In this document: one piece after another, positions 51,865 to 53,323 of the stretch
Numbering within the stretch: position 1 is the first letter of the stretch
How the letters are laid out: each line of letters begins with the position of its first letter
NCBI GenBank assembly: GCA_036985715.1
Contig: BTQE01000006.1
Span: 1 to 53,323, forward strand
DNA from: SMXL01 sp036985715
GTDB lineage: Bacteria > Bacteroidota > Rhodothermia > Rhodothermales > UBA10348
DNA: 53,323 nucleotides
Reading direction: 5' to 3'
The notes under the pieces: model-generated
What the model was told of the DNA's origin: nothing
What the model saw: only the letters and a program-made list of their open reading frames with translations
Database searches by the model: none
Made by a program: the position numbers and the translations under genes

Positions 51865-52317
51865 TCAGCGTTTTGAGAGACGATCTAACCGCACTTTTGT
51901 CTCCCTTTCGGCAATGTCAGCGCGTTTATCATACAGCTTTTTCCCTCGACCCAGGCCAATCTCGATTTTCGCGTAACCTTTCTTGAAATAAATCTTCAAC
52001 GGAACGATCGTATATCCCTTCAATTGCAGGGCGTCTGCCCATCGTTTTATCTCCCTTCTGTGCATGAGGAGCTTTCTTGGTCTCAGCGGATTATGATTCT
52101 CTCTATTACCATGAGCGTAGGGTGCAATATGGCACTGGCGAAGTACAATTTCACCCCTCTCTGCAGCGCAGTAGGCATCCTGAAGACTGACTTGTCCAGC
52201 TCGTAGCGCCTTGACCTCAGTACCGGTTAAGACGAGTCCTGCCTCAAGCCGATCCTCAATCTTATAAGAATGCCTGGCTTTCCGATTGGTCACGACTATT
52301 TTTTTGCCGGAGGCCAT
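51865..52317 (-). CDS. smpB: SsrA-binding protein SmpB
   Basis: Binds tmRNA and delivers it to stalled ribosomes in trans-translation, 150 residues. The sequence is canonical: VTNRKARHSYKIEDRLEAGL, TGTEVKALRAGQVSLQDAYC, the beta-barrel segment with RPRKLLMHRREI, YTIVPLKIYFKKGYAKIEIG, and the basic C-terminal GRGKKLYDKRADIAERETKV, which reaches the decoding centre. No Shine-Dalgarno is evident; the ATG at 52317 is supported by homology of the first residues (GKKIVVTNRKA). The tmRNA gene itself is not in the window as far as I can tell. The 388-nt region upstream carries a repeated 12-mer. Confidence 0.97.
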   Translation of the reverse strand: MASGKKIVVTNRKARHSYKIEDRLEAGLVLTGTEVKALRAGQVSLQDAYCAAERGEIVLRQCHIAPYAHGNRENHNPLRPRKLLMHRREIKRWADALQLKGYTIVPLKIYFKKGYAKIEIGLGRGKKLYDKRADIAERETKVRLDRLSKR

Positions 52318-52705
52318 AGCATGAAAATCGAATTGGATTAACCGGCACCGTGGGGCCCAGGCGCCTGATCCAGATTATCGCCGGACAAATACGCTCGAGA
52401 TGACGCCAGAAAAAAGGTAGGGATCTCGGACATTACACCGTAATAGTACAGGAACTAACAGAGTTCTGCTAAACTCGGGTTTTTGTGGTCGCGAGTGCGG
52501 GAAGAATACCGAACGACTTGATATTGGACAATGCTTAATCCCGAAGCCTGAGCGCTACATCCGCCTCTTGGTTGCGAAGTCGCCTCAGTGGATCGGTGGC
52601 GGACAAATACGAACTCAATTCAATATCGAACGGGAATTGGTCGGTGGTCCATTCACCGACGGCAACTTCTCAAATCGAACAAGCCCCGGACTTCGACGGG
52701 CAATT
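52318..52705. other. intergenic region upstream of smpB
   Basis: A 388-nt gap between rplS and smpB, both on the minus strand. It holds two copies of CGGACAAATACG (52382-52393 and 52600-52611) and a perfect 7-bp hairpin GTCGGTG/CACCGAC (52640-52660) 46 nt after the rplS stop. The hairpin could stall or end the trmD-rplS message, but no T-run follows. I looked for a tmRNA (5' GGTTTCGAC and 3' T-arm) and found none. No open frame is convincing. Confidence 0.5.
52382..52611 (-). repeat. two copies of a 12-nt direct repeat upstream of smpB
   Basis: CGTATTTGTCCG on the minus strand occurs at 52393-52382 and 52611-52600, in the same orientation as smpB. A 12-mer repeated by chance within 390 nt is unusual (below one in a hundred). 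It could be a binding site or part of duplicated promoters; the TTTG core faintly recalls the Bacteroidota -7 element. Confidence 0.45.
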
Positions 52706-53056
52706 TTAGCGCCGGCTCTCCTTGATTCGCGCCGCTTTTCCTTTTCTCTCCCGCAGGTAGTAGAGCTTGGCTCGGCGTACACTTCCTTCGCGAACGACTT
52801 CAATTTTAGCAATTCGCGGCGAAAAGATTGGGAAAATTCGTTCAACCCCTACACCATTCGATACCTTGCGTACGGTAAACGTGCGTTTCGTACCAGAACC
52901 TTTCAGCGCAATCACTACTCCTTGATATTGCTGGATACGTTCTTTCTCGCCTTCAATCACGCGAACATGTACGTTTACGGTATCTCCTGAGTCAAACGCA
53001 GGAATATCGTCCCTCAATTGGGTCGCCTCGACAAGATTAATCATATCAGTCGCCAT
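52706..53056 (-). CDS. rplS: 50S ribosomal protein L19
   Basis: Ribosomal protein L19, located at the interface of the two subunits; 116 residues. The signature is complete: FDSGDTVNVHVRVIEGEKER, then IQQYQGVVIALKGSGTKRTF, TVRKVSNGVGVERIFPIFSP, and IAKIEVVREGSVRRAKLYYL followed by RERKGKAARIKE. AAAGGAGG (53063-53070) lies 6 nt before the ATG at 53056, one of the best ribosome binding sites in the window. It follows trmD by 25 nt in the conserved trmD-rplS order, so the two are surely one operon that continues beyond the window. Confidence 0.98.
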   Translation of the reverse strand: MATDMINLVEATQLRDDIPAFDSGDTVNVHVRVIEGEKERIQQYQGVVIALKGSGTKRTFTVRKVSNGVGVERIFPIFSPRIAKIEVVREGSVRRAKLYYLRERKGKAARIKESRR

Positions 53057-53062
53057 GGCGGT

Positions 53063-53070
53063 CCTCCTTT
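53063..53070 (-). promoter_or_regulatory. strong Shine-Dalgarno of rplS
   Basis: AAAGGAGG on the minus strand, 6 nt before the rplS ATG. It decides the start and shows that the ribosomes of this organism can use a full Shine-Dalgarno sequence. Confidence 0.85.
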
Positions 53071-53081
53071 ATTCAGCAATT

Positions 53082-53323
53082 CTAATTATCTATTTCTACG
53101 TCCGTCTCACTCGTGTCCGGTTCAGGTGGATGATCCTCCAACAGGTCGGGACGTCGCAGAGACGTTTTTTTGAGTCGCTCGGCTTCACGCCATGAAAAGA
53201 TCGCCTTGTGATCTCCGGAGCGTAATACCGACGGTACCTCCAGATCTCGAAACGAAGCGGGTCGGGTGTAGGCAGGAGCATCCAACAGAGTATCCTGAAA
53301 AGAGTCTGTCAATGCTGAGCTTG
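53082..53323 (-). CDS. trmD: tRNA (guanine-N1)-methyltransferase, 3' part
   Basis: C-terminal 79 or so residues of TrmD, which makes m1G37 in tRNAs and so prevents frameshifting. The visible part, SALTDSFQDTLLDAPAYTRP, then PSVLRSGDHKAIFSWREAER and LKKTSLRRPDLL, is the C-terminal TrmD domain with the usual Y-T-R-P and L-(L/R)-S-G-(D/N)-H signatures. A short acidic tail ends at TAG 53082. The gene is cut by the window edge and its start, SAM-binding knot and most of the catalytic part lie outside. It is followed by rplS after 25 nt, the order known from many bacteria. Confidence 0.95.
   Translation of the reverse strand, partial: SSALTDSFQDTLLDAPAYTRPASFRDLEVPSVLRSGDHKAIFSWREAERLKKTSLRRPDLLEDHPPEPDTSETDVEIDN

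Noticed and set aside
52640..52660. A classical terminator after rplS
   Set aside because: The 7-bp hairpin is perfect but no T-run follows on the minus strand, so I mention it only as part of the gap.
52318..52705. tmRNA (ssrA) next to smpB
   Set aside because: Neither the 5' GGTTTCGAC stretch nor a 3' T-arm and CCA end is present on either strand of the gap.
52568..52990. A 140-codon plus-strand frame opposite rplS
   Set aside because: Most of it is antisense to the well-supported L19 gene and it has no homology I recognise.
1..53323. Insertion sequences, CRISPR arrays, prophage, defence or toxin-antitoxin systems
   Set aside because: No transposase, integrase, cas, restriction, or toxin-antitoxin-like gene and no regularly spaced repeat array is visible anywhere in the window.

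Overview
The window looks like a piece of chromosome from a Gram-negative member of the Bacteroidota in the broad sense, most probably the Rhodothermia (Rhodothermales and relatives). The pointers are a C-terminal type IX secretion sorting domain on the DUF1501 protein, a DUF4270-like lipoprotein, a GWxTD-domain protein, DUF4175, a Bacteroidota-style LptD, and a G+C content near one half by eye. The assignment rests on family recognition, not on a phylogeny. I see no rRNA, tRNA, CRISPR array, insertion sequence, integrase or phage gene. Gene content and codon use are even throughout, so this reads as core chromosome and not an island.

Layout. 129-3364: exported DUF1800/DUF1501 pair. 3379-5442: long acyl-CoA dehydrogenase. 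5706-6873: pyrF and a small ABM-like protein. 6886-10181: glgC followed 2 nt later by a TonB-dependent receptor. 10386-14320: DUF4175 coiled-coil membrane protein and, convergent, a DCC thiol oxidoreductase. 14681-24535: a run of plus-strand genes dominated by envelope functions (degenerate glycogen-synthase half, DUF4270-like lipoprotein, outer-membrane barrel, TPR protein, enolase, FtsB/DivIC-like protein, LptD, BON protein). 24492-26819: ABC ATPase and sucC. 26980-28065: LptF/LptG-type permease. 28094-29894: cystathionine beta-synthase and DUF3467. 30116-34260: hybrid histidine kinase and lon. 34289-37643: ppdK and two small unknown proteins. 37964-40537: topA. 40560-43493: glutaryl-CoA dehydrogenase, two paralogous small membrane proteins and rsgA. 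43601-49146: tyrA, gcvT, ftsK, purE. 49148-51589: GWxTD/TPR protein. 51865-53323: smpB, rplS and the 3' end of trmD.

How the genes fit together. Central metabolism (eno, ppdK, sucC, pyrF, purE, gcvT, tyrA, cbs, two acyl-CoA dehydrogenases) is interleaved with envelope building (LptD, LptF/G permease, FtsB-like, FtsK, outer-membrane proteins) and with translation or protein quality control (lon, smpB, rsgA, rplS, trmD). The clearest multi-gene transcription units are glgC-receptor, the DUF4270-barrel pair (4-nt overlap with a strong Shine-Dalgarno), cbs-DUF3467, gcdH-two small proteins-rsgA, and trmD-rplS.

No single block stands out as a complete new system. The parts least explained by known biology are: a Tat plus type IX double-addressed DUF1501 protein beside a signal-less DUF1800 partner; a glycogen-synthase half-protein that has lost its substrate motifs and sits in an envelope cluster; two pairs of small uncharacterised proteins (34289-34857 and 41535-42200); and the repeat-rich region in front of lon. 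All eight convergent gene pairs are packed end to end, with at most 29 nt between them.
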